From Enterococcus moraviensis ATCC BAA-383 (GTDB lineage Bacteria; Bacillota; Bacilli; Lactobacillales; Enterococcaceae), in assembly GCF_000407445.1 (NCBI RefSeq), contig NZ_ASWB01000001.1, positions 186,001 through 250,000 on the forward strand: 64,000 nucleotides of DNA. Reading direction: 5' to 3'. The position numbers were made by a program, and so were the translations under genes. Below are positions 15,434 through 24,420 of the stretch, piece by piece. The first letter of the stretch is position 1, and the number at the start of each line of letters is the position of its first letter. The notes under the pieces are model-generated. The model saw nothing but the letters and a program-made list of their open reading frames with translations. It was not told the origin of the DNA and did not search any database.

Positions 15434-16606
15434 ATGAATATAAAAGTAACAAAAAAATCAGAGAAGAAATTTAAAGGAAGATATCCGCTTATTCAAAAAG
15501 AAGATTTACTTGAGATACCTAAGTCTTTTTCAAACGAGTGGGTCCAATTTTTAGATAGCAGAGGTCAGTTTATTGCAACAGGGTATCTTGGCGAGCAAAA
15601 TAAAGGAATTGGCTGGTTGGTAAACTGGCAGGGGAAAGTAGATGCGTCATTTTTAGAAAATTTGTTTACACAAGCTAAGAATCATAGAATCAGCTACAAC
15701 CAAGATGAAGCGACTTCTGCTTATCGACTATTTAACGGTGAAGGAGACGGACTGGGTGGTTTGATCATTGATCGTTATGATAATTTTGCAGTATTTTCTT
15801 GGTATAACGAAACGTTGTATCAAAAGAAAGAAGAAATTGTCCGGGCTTTTAAACTAAGTTTCCCTGAAATTGATGGAGCCTATGAGAAAATCCGTTTTGC
15901 AAGTAACTCACTGCCCGAATCACAAAAATTATATGGTAACGATGCTCCTGAACCACTTCTAGTTTATGAAAATGGCGTAACCTATGCTACGTATTTAAAT
16001 GATGGTCTGATGACTGGCATTTTTCTGGACCAAAAAGAAGTCAGAAGACGCTTAACGGAAGGGATCGTTGCTGGAAAAACGGTCTTGAATATGTTTAGCT
16101 ACACTGGCGCATTTTCAGTTGCTAGTGCGATGGGCGGATCGAGCACAACAACAAGTGTTGACTTGGCTAAACGTAGTTTGCCAAAAACAAAAGAACAATT
16201 TGAGGTCAATCATTTGGCTGTAGAAGATCAAAAAATTGTGGTTATGGATGTTTTTGACTATTTTAAATATGCTGTGCGTAAGGCATTAACATATGATGTA
16301 ATCGTACTCGATCCACCAAGTTTTGCCCGAAACAAGAAAAAAGTTTTTTCGGTCGCTAAAAATTATGGAGATTTGGTAAAAGATTCTGTAGACATACTAG
16401 CACCAGAAGGCTTGCTGATTGCATCGACAAATGCTGCTAATATTTCGTTAGAAAAATACAAAAAAATGATTATTGATGCTTTGGAAGAGAAAAAAGTTCA
16501 ATATAAATTCCAAGAAATGTATCAATTGCCAAGTGATTTTAAAACAAATAAATATTTTGAAGAAGGTAACTACTTAAAAGTATTTTTCATTAAAATCAAA
16601 AAATAA
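15434..16606 (+). CDS. class I SAM-dependent rRNA methyltransferase, RlmI-like
   Basis: The 390-residue protein has an N-terminal PUA-like domain (FLDSRGQFIATGYLGEQNKG) for RNA binding, a central EEHEE domain (RLFNGEGDGLGGLIIDRY) and a C-terminal Rossmann methyltransferase. Motif I is VLNMFSYTGAFSVAS, and the catalytic-loop motif is VIVLDPPSFARNKKK. It resembles RlmI, which makes 5-methylcytosine in 23S rRNA. Position specificity in this relative is not known. The ribosome site is AAAGGATG, 8 bases before ATG. Single gene ending at a shared terminator. Confidence 0.85.
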   Translation: MNIKVTKKSEKKFKGRYPLIQKEDLLEIPKSFSNEWVQFLDSRGQFIATGYLGEQNKGIGWLVNWQGKVDASFLENLFTQAKNHRISYNQDEATSAYRLFNGEGDGLGGLIIDRYDNFAVFSWYNETLYQKKEEIVRAFKLSFPEIDGAYEKIRFASNSLPESQKLYGNDAPEPLLVYENGVTYATYLNDGLMTGIFLDQKEVRRRLTEGIVAGKTVLNMFSYTGAFSVASAMGGSSTTTSVDLAKRSLPKTKEQFEVNHLAVEDQKIVVMDVFDYFKYAVRKALTYDVIVLDPPSFARNKKKVFSVAKNYGDLVKDSVDILAPEGLLIASTNAANISLEKYKKMIIDALEEKKVQYKFQEMYQLPSDFKTNKYFEEGNYLKVFFIKIKK

Positions 16607-16657
16607 AAAGAAGAGGTTGGGTGTGACTGAAAAAGTCATATCTAACCTCTTCTTTTT
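16606..16657. terminator. bidirectional terminator between methyltransferase and LysR genes
   Basis: AAAAGAAGAGGTT (16607-16619) pairs with AACCTCTTCTTTT (16644-16656), with inner partial pairing of GTGACT and AGTCAT. Confidence 0.85.
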
Positions 16658-17552
16658 ATTGATAAAACATATTTTGCGCAAATGGTAGAATAAACTCTTT
16701 AAAGCGTAGAGCAGCAGGCGAAAGGAAATGGTCTTTTTTCGTTGCTAGATAAATATAACGAGGGAAAAAATTATCTTCAAGACTGATAGCTTTGACATCA
16801 TAAGCAGAAATTGAAGGAATTTTCGGCATCAGTGCAATACCGTAATCATGTGCCACAAATCCAAGTAAAGTATGATCTTCCTCAACTTCGCAAACAATTT
16901 GTGGTGTAATCGAAGCAGAAGAGAACAGTCGATCCAAATAAGGACGTAATCCACTTCGTTCATTAAAATAGACAAAAGGATATTCACTAGTGTGTTTCAA
17001 TGAAACAGTGTCGTGTATTGCTAAGGGATGATTATTGGGAACAACTAAAACAATCTCTTGTTCAGTCAAAATTTCATAGTGAAGTTGCTCATCTTCCTTT
17101 AGTTTCGATGTAATGGCAATATCTACATCTTCTTTCAAGAGTAAATCCGTCATATCAGATGAATTTCCTTGAAATAAATTGAAACGAATTTGCTCATTTC
17201 CAGGATAAGTTGAAAATTCTTTCATCAACATAGGAGCTAAAAAAGAACCAGCAGTATAAATAAACCCGAAATCGATCAATCCTTTTTCTGGACTGACTAA
17301 CTCTTTTAAGGCACGTTCACCTTTAGCCAACTCTTCTAAAGCGGTTGAAACATATGTATAGAAAAATTTTCCGTATTTTGTTAATTGAATATTTCTACCT
17401 TTTTTTTCAAATAACTGTGCATCTAATTCTTTTTCTAACTCAGACATGGAATGGCTTAAATTCGGTTGCGTCGTATTTAATAATTTAGCCGCATGTGTCA
17501 TGTGTTGGGTATCCGCCAACATCCTAAAAAACTCTAGTTGTCGCAAATTCAT
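16656..17552 (-). CDS. LysR-family transcriptional regulator of the shikimate/enoate-reductase operon
   Basis: The 298-residue protein has an N-terminal winged helix-turn-helix (MNLRQLEFFRMLADTQHMTH, then NTTQPNLSHSMSELEKELDA) and a periplasmic-binding-like effector domain (LIDFGFIYTAGSFLAPMLMK, DIAITSKL, GIALMPKI). It is transcribed away from the four-gene operon beginning at 17877, the standard arrangement for a LysR regulator and its target. The effector is likely a pathway ligand such as quinate or shikimate (inference). A perfect T-N11-A palindrome lies 30 bases before its start. Confidence 0.88.
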   Translation of the reverse strand: MNLRQLEFFRMLADTQHMTHAAKLLNTTQPNLSHSMSELEKELDAQLFEKKGRNIQLTKYGKFFYTYVSTALEELAKGERALKELVSPEKGLIDFGFIYTAGSFLAPMLMKEFSTYPGNEQIRFNLFQGNSSDMTDLLLKEDVDIAITSKLKEDEQLHYEILTEQEIVLVVPNNHPLAIHDTVSLKHTSEYPFVYFNERSGLRPYLDRLFSSASITPQIVCEVEEDHTLLGFVAHDYGIALMPKIPSISAYDVKAISLEDNFFPRYIYLATKKDHFLSPAALRFKEFILPFAQNMFYQ

Positions 17553-17553
17553 A

Positions 17554-17596
17554 GTTTATACTCCTCATCAGTAATTCATGTATAAACACAGTTTAT
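17554..17596. promoter_or_regulatory. LysR-type operator candidate
   Basis: ATAAAC-ACA-GTTTAT (17582-17596) is a perfect 15-bp palindrome containing T-N11-A. A third half-site GTTTATAC lies at 17554-17561 and pairs as an inverted repeat with GTATAAAC at 17580-17587. The rest of the 324-base divergent region holds a small hairpin GAGAC-GTCTC near 17795 and the repeated leader motif at 17833. I see no clear -35/-10 for the operon. Confidence 0.55.
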
Positions 17597-17832
17597 CAAT
17601 AACTAATGAAATATGCACCAAAAAGAATAAATGCAATCTATAAATTCTATTCATACAAAACATAAAAAACATTCATTGGAATTTATTGGTTTGTTGAATT
17701 AAAATAAAATCATGATGATTGTGAAATAAGTAACAATTAGAATTATGCGATAAGTGAGTTAGCCTTTCGGGAAGATGATAAAAATTGAATGAGACAAAGA
17801 GCGTCTCAGTCAGTTGTTTCTATTTTCTAGTC

Positions 17833-17862
17833 AAGGCTGAACGAGCTCTTTCCGCTTTTAAA
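17833..17862 (+). repeat. 30-bp leader motif, copy A (before the enoate reductase gene)
   Basis: Core CTGAACGAGCTCTTTC with flanking AAGG and GCTTTTAAA. It matches 29965-29994 at 28 of 30 positions and in both places sits just upstream of the ribosome site of an operon gene. The sequence is an imperfect palindrome around GAGCTC. Confidence 0.7.
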
Positions 17863-17876
17863 TTTAGGAGGTAATC

Positions 17877-19934
17877 ATGAATAATTATCAAGCAATATTT
17901 GAACCGTTAACTGTAAAACGTATGACCTTAAAAAACCGTGTTGTCATGCCGCCTATGGGCACTAACTTTGCTAATATGGACGGAACATTCAGTATGCAAC
18001 ATGTTTCATATTATGAACAACGTGCTAAAGGTGGTACGGGTCTGATTACTTTAGAAAATGTATGTATTGATTACCCAATGGGAACAAATGGTGCTCGTCA
18101 ATTAAGGATGGATAATGATCAATATATCTCAGGACTGTGGCATTTTAATGAAAAGATGCATGCCTATGGCGCATGTACTTCCGTTCAAATCAATCATGCT
18201 GGCGCTTCTGCATATGGCTTGCGTTTAGAGGGAGAACAGCCCGTTTCAGCATCAAATATTCCATCAAAAAAAGGAAATCCAATTCCACGACCATTAACAG
18301 AAGAAGAGATTTATGACATTGTTGAGCGATATGCAGATGGTGCATTAAGAGCACAACGTGCTGGATTCGATTGTGTAGAAATTCACGCAGGGCATTCGTA
18401 TCTTTTAAGCCAATTTTTATCTCCTCTATATAATAAACGAACGGATAAGTTTGGTGGCAGCCCAGAAAATCGCGCTCGTTTGACTAAATTAGTTGTTGAA
18501 GCAGTTCGAAAAGCAGTAGGACCATTTTTCCCGATTTCACTTCGCTTTAGTGCAGATGAATTATTAGAAGGTGGAAATACATTAGAAGATACAATTGAGA
18601 TTTTGAGTTATTTCGCCGATGAAGTAGATATTTTGAATGTTTCTGCTGCGTTGAATGATAGTTTACAATATCAAATCGATAAAATGAATTTAGAAGATGG
18701 TTGGCGTGCATATATGTCAAAAGCAGTCAAAGAGCGCTTTCCTGACAAAGTGACAGTAACTTCTGGGAATATTCGTAGTCCTAAAAGAGCAACTGAAATT
18801 CTTGAATCAGGAGATGCAGACTTATTGGCAATGGGGCGTGGCTTGATTGCTGAGCCCAACTGGGTCAACAAGGTTGCTAACGGACAAGAAGACCTACTTA
18901 GAAAATGTATTTCGTGTAATATTGGGTGCGCAGATCATCGAATCGCGAAAGCTCGTCCAATGCGGTGTACGGTCAATCCTGATTTGCATTATGAAGATGA
19001 GTACAAAATGAAGCCTGTGTTACATCCGACAAAAATGGTTGTGATCGGTGGTGGTACGACAGGACTTGAGGCAGCAGCAACTGCAGCTGAAGTCGGTGTG
19101 AGTGTTGAACTATTTGAACAAAAGGACTATTTAGGTGGTTTAGGTCACGAAATTGCTCGCTTCCCAGATAAGAAAAGAATCGACGATTTTATTACCTATG
19201 AAATCAATCGTTGTAAAGAGCTTGATAATCTAGCGATCCACCTAAATCATGCAGCAACGTTAGCTGATATTGAAGCAATCGGTCCAGATATTATCGTCAA
19301 TGCGACTGGTGCAAAACCTTTATTACCACCAATTAATGGATTGAAAGAACAATTAGACAATCCAAACAGAAATATCTTTTCTATTTTTGATATTTTAGAC
19401 GATATGTCTAAATTCCAAGAATTTGAAGGAAAAGAAGTTGTTGTAATCGGTGGCGGTGCGGTTGGTTTAGATGTTGTAGAATATTACGCTGAACGTGGCG
19501 CTAAAAAAGTTAGCATAGTAGAAATGCAAGGTGAAATCGGGAAAGACCTAGATTTGATCACAAAACTTGCAATGATGGAAATTGTTGAAAAATTTGGTGT
19601 AGAAGTTCATGTGGAAACTAAATTGACAGAAGTTCGAGAAAATAGCTTCTTAGTTGAAAAAGAGGGAGAAATGATCGAATTACCATTTGATTTAGGTTTC
19701 GTATGTTTAGGAATGCGTGCAGAAGCACCAATGATTCGTGAACTAGATCAGTATGCTAGAAGTAATGGTGCTGTTCTTTTAAATATGGGGGACAGTAAGG
19801 TCGCTAGACGTATCATGGAAGGCACAAGAGAAGCCCGTGACATTTTGAAAACGATCGAAGTTCTTGAAAACACACGCACACAGAAAATGTTATTTGAACA
19901 AACTAAAAGTTTACAAGCAACACAAACTATATAA
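17877..19934 (+). CDS. old-yellow-enzyme/FadH-type enoate reductase (FMN, 4Fe-4S, FAD)
   Basis: The 685-residue protein has the three-domain layout of 2,4-dienoyl-CoA reductase and 2-enoate reductases. A TIM barrel (1-340) binds FMN, with [16 protein letters not shown] where the catalytic His/Tyr region lies. A 4Fe-4S knuckle has Cys344, 347, 351 and 364. An NAD(P)/FAD domain has dinucleotide motifs [12 protein letters not shown] (about 388) and [12 protein letters not shown]. These enzymes reduce a C=C bond conjugated to a carboxylate or thioester using NAD(P)H. It heads an operon with shikimate dehydrogenase, an MFS transporter and dehydroquinase, so the ring double bond of shikimate is a plausible substrate (inference). 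Confidence 0.85.
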   Translation: MNNYQAIFEPLTVKRMTLKNRVVMPPMGTNFANMDGTFSMQHVSYYEQRAKGGTGLITLENVCIDYPMGTNGARQLRMDNDQYISGLWHFNEKMHAYGACTSVQINHAGASAYGLRLEGEQPVSASNIPSKKGNPIPRPLTEEEIYDIVERYADGALRAQRAGFDCVEIHAGHSYLLSQFLSPLYNKRTDKFGGSPENRARLTKLVVEAVRKAVGPFFPISLRFSADELLEGGNTLEDTIEILSYFADEVDILNVSAALNDSLQYQIDKMNLEDGWRAYMSKAVKERFPDKVTVTSGNIRSPKRATEILESGDADLLAMGRGLIAEPNWVNKVANGQEDLLRKCISCNIGCADHRIAKARPMRCTVNPDLHYEDEYKMKPVLHPTKMVVIGGGTTGLEAAATAAEVGVSVELFEQKDYLGGLGHEIARFPDKKRIDDFITYEINRCKELDNLAIHLNHAATLADIEAIGPDIIVNATGAKPLLPPINGLKEQLDNPNRNIFSIFDILDDMSKFQEFEGKEVVVIGGGAVGLDVVEYYAERGAKKVSIVEMQGEIGKDLDLITKLAMMEIVEKFGVEVHVETKLTEVRENSFLVEKEGEMIELPFDLGFVCLGMRAEAPMIRELDQYARSNGAVLLNMGDSKVARRIMEGTREARDILKTIEVLENTRTQKMLFEQTKSLQATQTI

Positions 19935-19950
19935 AGCGAGGGAATTTAAA

Positions 19951-20829
19951 ATGACAGAAAGAATTGACGGACACACATTACTAATCAGTTTGATTGCAAC
20001 ACCGATTCGCCACAGCTTATCACCAACAATGCATAATGAAGCATTTGCTAAATTAGGGTTAGATTATGCGTATATGGCGTTTGAAGTGGGAAATGAAGAG
20101 TTGAAAGATGCAGTTCAAGGAATTCGTGCGTTGGGGATTCGTGGTTCAAATGTTTCTATGCCAAATAAACAAGCCATTATTCCTTATTTAGATGAACTTT
20201 CTCCAGCAGCAAAATTAGTCGGTGCAGTGAATACGGTAACCAATAAAGATGGAAAAGGTCATTTAGTCGGACATGTAACGGATGGAACTGGTGCCATGCG
20301 TGCGTTGAAAGAAGAAGGCGTAGAAGTCAAAGATCAAATCGTTACAATGACTGGTGCAGGTGGTGCAGGAACAGCAATTGCAATTCAAGCAGCTTTAGAT
20401 GGTGCTAAAGAATTACGTATTTTCAATATCAATGATCAACACTACAAAAATGCGGAAGAAACAGTGAAAAAAATCAATGAAAATACTGACTGTACAGCGA
20501 CATTAACGGACTTATCGGATCAAACAGCATTCAAACAGTCTATTAGCGAAAGTAGTATTTATATCGATGCAACTGGCGTTGGCATGAAACCTTTACAAGA
20601 AGAAAGCCTGATCAATGATCCAGAAGTTATCCGCCCAGATTTGGTGGTCTTTGATGTTGTCTATATTCCAAAAGAAACAAAACTATTGAAATTCGCTCGT
20701 GAAAATGGTGCAAAGAAAACAATCAATGGTCTGGGCATGATGCTTTATCAAGGAGCAGAAGCCTTCAAACATTTTACTGGGGAAGACATGCCAGTTGACT
20801 ATATTAAAGAATTACTATTTAAGGACTAA
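19951..20829 (+). CDS. aroE: shikimate/quinate dehydrogenase family protein
   Basis: The 292-residue protein carries the substrate motif SLSPTMHN, the catalytic Lys/Asn region [15 protein letters not shown] and DGTGAMRAL, then a nucleotide fold [10 protein letters not shown]. After the second strand it reads [10 protein letters not shown], lacking the basic residues that hold the NADP 2'-phosphate, so NAD use as in YdiB-type enzymes is likely. The ATG at 19951 follows AGCGAGGG; an upstream in-frame ATG at 19864 lies inside the previous gene and is rejected. In this operon it may oxidise quinate or shikimate rather than serve biosynthesis. Confidence 0.9.
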   Translation: MTERIDGHTLLISLIATPIRHSLSPTMHNEAFAKLGLDYAYMAFEVGNEELKDAVQGIRALGIRGSNVSMPNKQAIIPYLDELSPAAKLVGAVNTVTNKDGKGHLVGHVTDGTGAMRALKEEGVEVKDQIVTMTGAGGAGTAIAIQAALDGAKELRIFNINDQHYKNAEETVKKINENTDCTATLTDLSDQTAFKQSISESSIYIDATGVGMKPLQEESLINDPEVIRPDLVVFDVVYIPKETKLLKFARENGAKKTINGLGMMLYQGAEAFKHFTGEDMPVDYIKELLFKD

Positions 20830-20842
20830 CAGTTAGGAGAAA

Positions 20843-22048
20843 ATGATGAAGAATAAATACACACCGACCGCCATAGGTCTATATATCAACTACATTGTCC
20901 ATGGGATGGGCGTTATTATTATTTCACAAAATCAAAATTCTTTGATGACCCAATGGGATACAGATTTGATGGGTATCGCAAAAGTTATTTCGATGTTAGG
21001 GATAGGGCGTTTGATTGCAATCATGATTTCAGGACGTTTGTCGGATAAATTTGGACGTAAACCATTTATCTACTTGGGAATGGTTACGTATGCCGCTTAT
21101 TTCTTTGGAATATTGTATAGTCCAAGTGTTGAGTTAGCGATGTTCTTTGCCGTTGTTGCAGGAATTTCTAATTCGTTCCTGGATTCTGGTACGTACCCTG
21201 CTTTGATGGAATCATTTCCGAAAACGGCGGGTACAGCAACTGTATTATTGAAAGCATTTATTCAAGGTGGGCAATTTGCGCTACCATTGATCATTAAATT
21301 TTTAGCATCAAATCACTTATGGTTTGGTTGGTCATTTATGATCGCTGCAATTTTACTTGGTGTGAATGCCATTTTCTTATGGAAACAACCATTTCCAGAT
21401 GCGGATGCCAAATTAGCTGAAGAAACAGAAGAAGCTGTTGAGCAAGCACCAACTGTTAAATTTAAATCTAAACCTAAGATGGCTATTGAAGGGGTTGCAT
21501 TTGTTATTTATGGGTTTATCGCACAAGCAACGTTCTATTTAATTAGCCAATTTATCGGAACTTATGGTGAACAAGTGGCTGGTATGGCGCAAACGGATGC
21601 TGGCGTTTTAGTTTCATATTATTCTATTGGGTCATTATTATGTGTGGCGTTTACGGCAATTATGGCATCGAAAGTTCGTTCAATTTATTTAGTTGTTATT
21701 TATACATTCGTTTCATTTTTAACAATCGCTGTTATGTGGTTGTTCCCAACACCTCTTATTTGTATGATTGGTGCAGCTTTAGTTGGTTTCTTTGCAGCAG
21801 GCGGCGTGTTACAATTAGGATTGACCGTTATGGGAGAAATGTTCCCGGCAGGAAAAGGAACCATCACAGGAATTTATTATACATTTGGTAGTATTGCTTC
21901 ATTTGTTATTCCTGTCGCAGCAGCCCAAATTGCTAAAACCAATGTACGCGGTATTATGTTATTTGATACAATTATTGCCGGAATCGGTTTTGTTTTAGCA
22001 GTCATTATTTTTATTCGTTACCGTCAAACAATTGATACATCTAAATAA
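20843..22048 (+). CDS. MFS transporter, probable quinate/shikimate importer
   Basis: The 401-residue protein has 12 predicted helices and the MFS loop motif GRLSDKFGRKPF between helices 2 and 3. A charged central loop (DADAKLAEETEEAVEQAP) separates the two halves. It follows aroE after 13 bases with AGGAG, and aroD follows 15 bases later. Position inside the operon suggests uptake of a hydroaromatic acid; the sequence alone gives no substrate. The start is one of two adjacent ATG codons (20843 or 20846). Confidence 0.82.
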   Translation: MMKNKYTPTAIGLYINYIVHGMGVIIISQNQNSLMTQWDTDLMGIAKVISMLGIGRLIAIMISGRLSDKFGRKPFIYLGMVTYAAYFFGILYSPSVELAMFFAVVAGISNSFLDSGTYPALMESFPKTAGTATVLLKAFIQGGQFALPLIIKFLASNHLWFGWSFMIAAILLGVNAIFLWKQPFPDADAKLAEETEEAVEQAPTVKFKSKPKMAIEGVAFVIYGFIAQATFYLISQFIGTYGEQVAGMAQTDAGVLVSYYSIGSLLCVAFTAIMASKVRSIYLVVIYTFVSFLTIAVMWLFPTPLICMIGAALVGFFAAGGVLQLGLTVMGEMFPAGKGTITGIYYTFGSIASFVIPVAAAQIAKTNVRGIMLFDTIIAGIGFVLAVIIFIRYRQTIDTSK

Positions 22049-22063
22049 GGAGGATACAAAAAA

Positions 22064-22819
22064 ATGAATACAGTCACAGTTAAAAATGTGACTCTCGGAA
22101 CTGGGAGTCCTAAAATCATTGTTCCTCTAGTTGGGAAAAATGAAACAGAATTAATAGACGAAGCCAAACATTTAGTAACGATCGATTGTGATCTTGTTGA
22201 ATGGCGTGTTGACTTTTTTGATCAAGTAACTAATTTTGAAGCGGCAGCCTTAATGTCAAAAAAAATTGCCGAAATTCTATCAGATAAACCTGTTCTATTT
22301 ACCTTCAGAACGAAACAAGAAGGTGGAGAACTTGCTTTTACAGATGAGCAATATTTTGGTTTATACAAAACAGTTATTGAACAAGGAGCAATTGACTTAT
22401 TGGATGTTGAATTGTTCATGGATGATCCACTTGTTCAAGAAACGATTCAAGCAGCACATAAAAAAGGAATCAAGATTGTAATGTGCAATCATGATTTTGA
22501 TAAAACACCAGCTAAAGAAGAAATTGTTTCACGACTATGTAAGATGCAGGAAAAAAATGCGGATATCTGTAAAATCGCAGTGATGCCACAATCCTCAGAT
22601 GATGTATTAACCCTTTTAGAAGCAACCAATGAGATGAAAACAAAACATGCCGATCGACCGATCGTAACGATGTCAATGGGACAATTAGGGATGGTTAGTC
22701 GGATGTGCGGAGAAACATTTGGGTCCGCGATGACATTTGGTGCAGCAAAAAAAGCATCAGCTCCAGGACAAGTACCTGTGGGAGCGTTACGTGAAATTCT
22801 TAAAACGTTAGCGTTATAA
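22064..22819 (+). CDS. aroD: 3-dehydroquinate dehydratase, type I
   Basis: The 251-residue protein matches type I dehydroquinase, a TIM barrel working through a Schiff base. The Schiff-base Lys is in ADICKIAVMP, the catalytic His in VMCNHDFDKTP, and the substrate loop reads SMGQLGMVSRMCGETFGSAMTF. It interconverts 3-dehydroquinate and 3-dehydroshikimate. The ribosome site is AAGGAGG. As the last gene of the operon it links quinate to shikimate chemistry. A hairpin terminator follows. No other aro genes are nearby, so this is probably a catabolic or accessory copy. Confidence 0.93.
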   Translation: MNTVTVKNVTLGTGSPKIIVPLVGKNETELIDEAKHLVTIDCDLVEWRVDFFDQVTNFEAAALMSKKIAEILSDKPVLFTFRTKQEGGELAFTDEQYFGLYKTVIEQGAIDLLDVELFMDDPLVQETIQAAHKKGIKIVMCNHDFDKTPAKEEIVSRLCKMQEKNADICKIAVMPQSSDDVLTLLEATNEMKTKHADRPIVTMSMGQLGMVSRMCGETFGSAMTFGAAKKASAPGQVPVGALREILKTLAL

Positions 22820-22872
22820 AAAAATAGACTTGTTTGCAATGAGAAGCCTGATTGTGAACGAGTCTATTTTTC
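22817..22872 (+). terminator. terminator of the shikimate/enoate-reductase operon
   Basis: AAAAATAGACT pairs with AGTCTATTTTT, with inner pairing TTTGCAAT/ATTGTGAA including wobble pairs. Confidence 0.78.
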
Positions 22873-22920
22873 TTGCATCCAACGCTATCTTTGTTAAAAT
22901 TGAGGATGAGGTGACCCAAG

Positions 22921-23409
22921 TTGGCAAAAAAGAAGAGAGTGCAAAAAACAAATGCAATACGTATTGTCGAACAACAGAAGATTCCATATAAAGAATACGA
23001 ATTTGAGTGGAGTGAAGACCATTTAAGTGCGAATAGTGTAGCAGAAAAAATTGGGATCGAAGATGGCAAAATATTTAAAACCTTAGTAACGGTTGGTAAT
23101 AAAACAGGTCCCGTTGTAGCCGTGATTCCAGGTAATAAGGAGCTAAATCTAAAGAAATTAGCCAGCGCAAGCGGGAATAAAAAAATAGAAATGCTTCATT
23201 TAAAAGACTTAGAGGAAACGACAGGCTATATTCGAGGGGGATGTTCGCCAATTGGGATGAAAAAGCTTTTTCCAACGTTCATTGCTGAAGAGGCAAATCA
23301 ATTTGAAACGATTATTGTTTCAGCTGGGAAAAGAGGAATGCAGATCGAATTAGCGCCATCTGCAATAGTTCACGTAACAAATGGGAGCATAGCAGATTTG
23401 ACGATGTAA
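22921..23409 (+). CDS. ebsC: Cys-tRNA(Pro) deacylase, YbaK/EbsC family
   Basis: The 162-residue protein has the YbaK fold: KIFKTLVTVGNKTGPVVAVIPGN with the conserved Lys, then GYIRGGCSPIGMKK and AGKRGMQIELAP. YbaK enzymes hydrolyse cysteine wrongly attached to tRNA-Pro. In enterococci the gene was named ebsC from its location beside genes affecting pheromone-related surface proteins. The start is TTG at 22921 behind GAGGTGA. It converges with ebsB across a strong hairpin. Confidence 0.9.
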   Translation: MAKKKRVQKTNAIRIVEQQKIPYKEYEFEWSEDHLSANSVAEKIGIEDGKIFKTLVTVGNKTGPVVAVIPGNKELNLKKLASASGNKKIEMLHLKDLEETTGYIRGGCSPIGMKKLFPTFIAEEANQFETIIVSAGKRGMQIELAPSAIVHVTNGSIADLTM

Positions 23410-23412
23410 GAC

Positions 23413-23460
23413 ATCAATAGCTATCCACTAATGAAAAAGAAGTGGATAGCTATTGATATT
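23413..23460. terminator. bidirectional terminator between ebsC and ebsB
   Basis: ATCAATAGCTATCCACT (23413-23429) pairs perfectly over 17 bp with 23441-23457, with an 11-base A-rich loop. The ebsB stop codon lies inside the stem. Confidence 0.9.
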
Positions 23461-23845
23461 TTTGTAAGGCCTGCCTCGCAAGAGCATCAGCCCCTTTATT
23501 TTGGCTTTCTGGAAGCCATTTTACTAATAATAGAGGGAATTTATTTTCTAATTGTTGAAAGGCATGCAAATAAGGCTGGAACAGAGGGTTTTTGGCATGT
23601 TGTTTTTCAATCGTTTGGACAACGATTTTACTGTCTGAATGGATTAAAATCGTTTGATCATTTAGTTGTTTTTCAATTAGCAGTTGTAACGCTTTAATAA
23701 AAACTTTAAATTCTGCCTCATGATTTGAACACTCACCAAGAGGAACATGGATCTGTTCGTGAAGCTTATCGCCAACAATCACGATGCCACCACCACTTGG
23801 CCCTGGATTACCTTTTGTTGCAGCATCGACATACATTCGTAACAT
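23450..23845 (-). CDS. ebsB: RNase H-like protein, EbsB type
   Basis: The 131-residue protein begins MLRMYVDAATKGNPGPSGGG and has RNase HI active-site acids: Asp in YVDAA, Glu in HEAEFK, Asp in IHSDS and Asp near the end in GADALA. This is the RVT_3/RNase H-like family; in enterococci the gene at this locus was called EbsB, a 'cell wall enzyme', a name that does not fit the fold. The ATG at 23845 follows AAGGAGAC; the frame stays open about 67 codons further upstream but shows no second start signal and crosses the promoter. Confidence 0.85.
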   Translation of the reverse strand: MLRMYVDAATKGNPGPSGGGIVIVGDKLHEQIHVPLGECSNHEAEFKVFIKALQLLIEKQLNDQTILIHSDSKIVVQTIEKQHAKNPLFQPYLHAFQQLENKFPLLLVKWLPESQNKGADALARQALQKYQ

Positions 23846-23891
23846 AAAAGTCTCCTTATTTTCTTTTTGTTCAAAGTTGAAGTATGTTACT

Positions 23892-23900
23892 ATTATAACA
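23892..23900 (-). promoter_or_regulatory. extended -10 promoter of ebsB
   Basis: On the minus strand TGTTATAAT gives a TGn-extended TATAAT (complement of 23892-23897) about 47 bases before the ebsB start. The -35 is poor. Confidence 0.5.
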
Positions 23901-23928
23901 CACTGAATTTTTATTAAGGGGTCGCTGC

Positions 23929-24372
23929 ATGAAGAAAAAAGTCTATCATTGGCAACCAGAATTATCAACAGCGATAATTTATTGGTCCTGTACATTCGGC
24001 ATTTTATTTTTAAGTTTGATTTTAACCTTGGAGTATACGCGTCCATATTTAACCAGTAACATCGTATTAGGTATTTTCTTTCTCTTTACATTTTTAGGTT
24101 ATAATCGTTATTTTATCATAGAAGACAAGTGGCTGATTATTCACGCTTTATTACCCGTAAGACGAAAAAAAATAACAGTATCAGCGATTGAAACGATTCG
24201 CGTTGGCCCAAAATGTATTGAAATCAAGTCATCCGATTTTAAAGAAGATACACAGATGTTTATTATGAGGAAAAAAACAAAATTGGCATTTATAGAAGCA
24301 ATCAAACAACATGAATTATTGTCAGCAAAGATCATTGATGATCCAGAGTTGACGATCGTCAAGCATTATTAA
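23929..24372 (+). CDS. ebsA: EbsA family membrane protein
   Basis: The 147-residue protein has two hydrophobic helices (about 20-34 and 43-58) followed by a cytoplasmic domain of about 85 residues with RRKKITVSAIETIRVGPKCI, similar to bacterial PH-like domains after a membrane anchor. Its place next to ebsB and ebsC and its size match enterococcal EbsA, sometimes called pore-forming; the biochemical role is not established. Divergent from ebsB; a bidirectional terminator separates it from the cold-shock gene. Confidence 0.8.
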   Translation: MKKKVYHWQPELSTAIIYWSCTFGILFLSLILTLEYTRPYLTSNIVLGIFFLFTFLGYNRYFIIEDKWLIIHALLPVRRKKITVSAIETIRVGPKCIEIKSSDFKEDTQMFIMRKKTKLAFIEAIKQHELLSAKIIDDPELTIVKHY

Positions 24373-24420
24373 AAAGAAGCTGGTCCAAAAACAATGTTTT
24401 TGACCAGCTTCTTTTCTATA
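24372..24420. terminator. bidirectional terminator between ebsA and the cold-shock gene
   Basis: AAAAGAAGCTGGTC (24372-24385) pairs with the complementary GACCAGCTTCTTTT (24402-24415). The loop is itself partly self-complementary. Confidence 0.88.

Noticed and set aside
17790-17812. GAGAC-N7-GTCTC hairpin before the enoate reductase as a terminator
   Set aside because: A five-base stem with no T run is too weak.
23846-24046. N-terminal extension of the RNase H-like protein
   Set aside because: The open frame continues upstream but lacks a start signal, crosses the promoter and overlaps divergent ebsA; the start at 23845 has a clear AAGGAG site.
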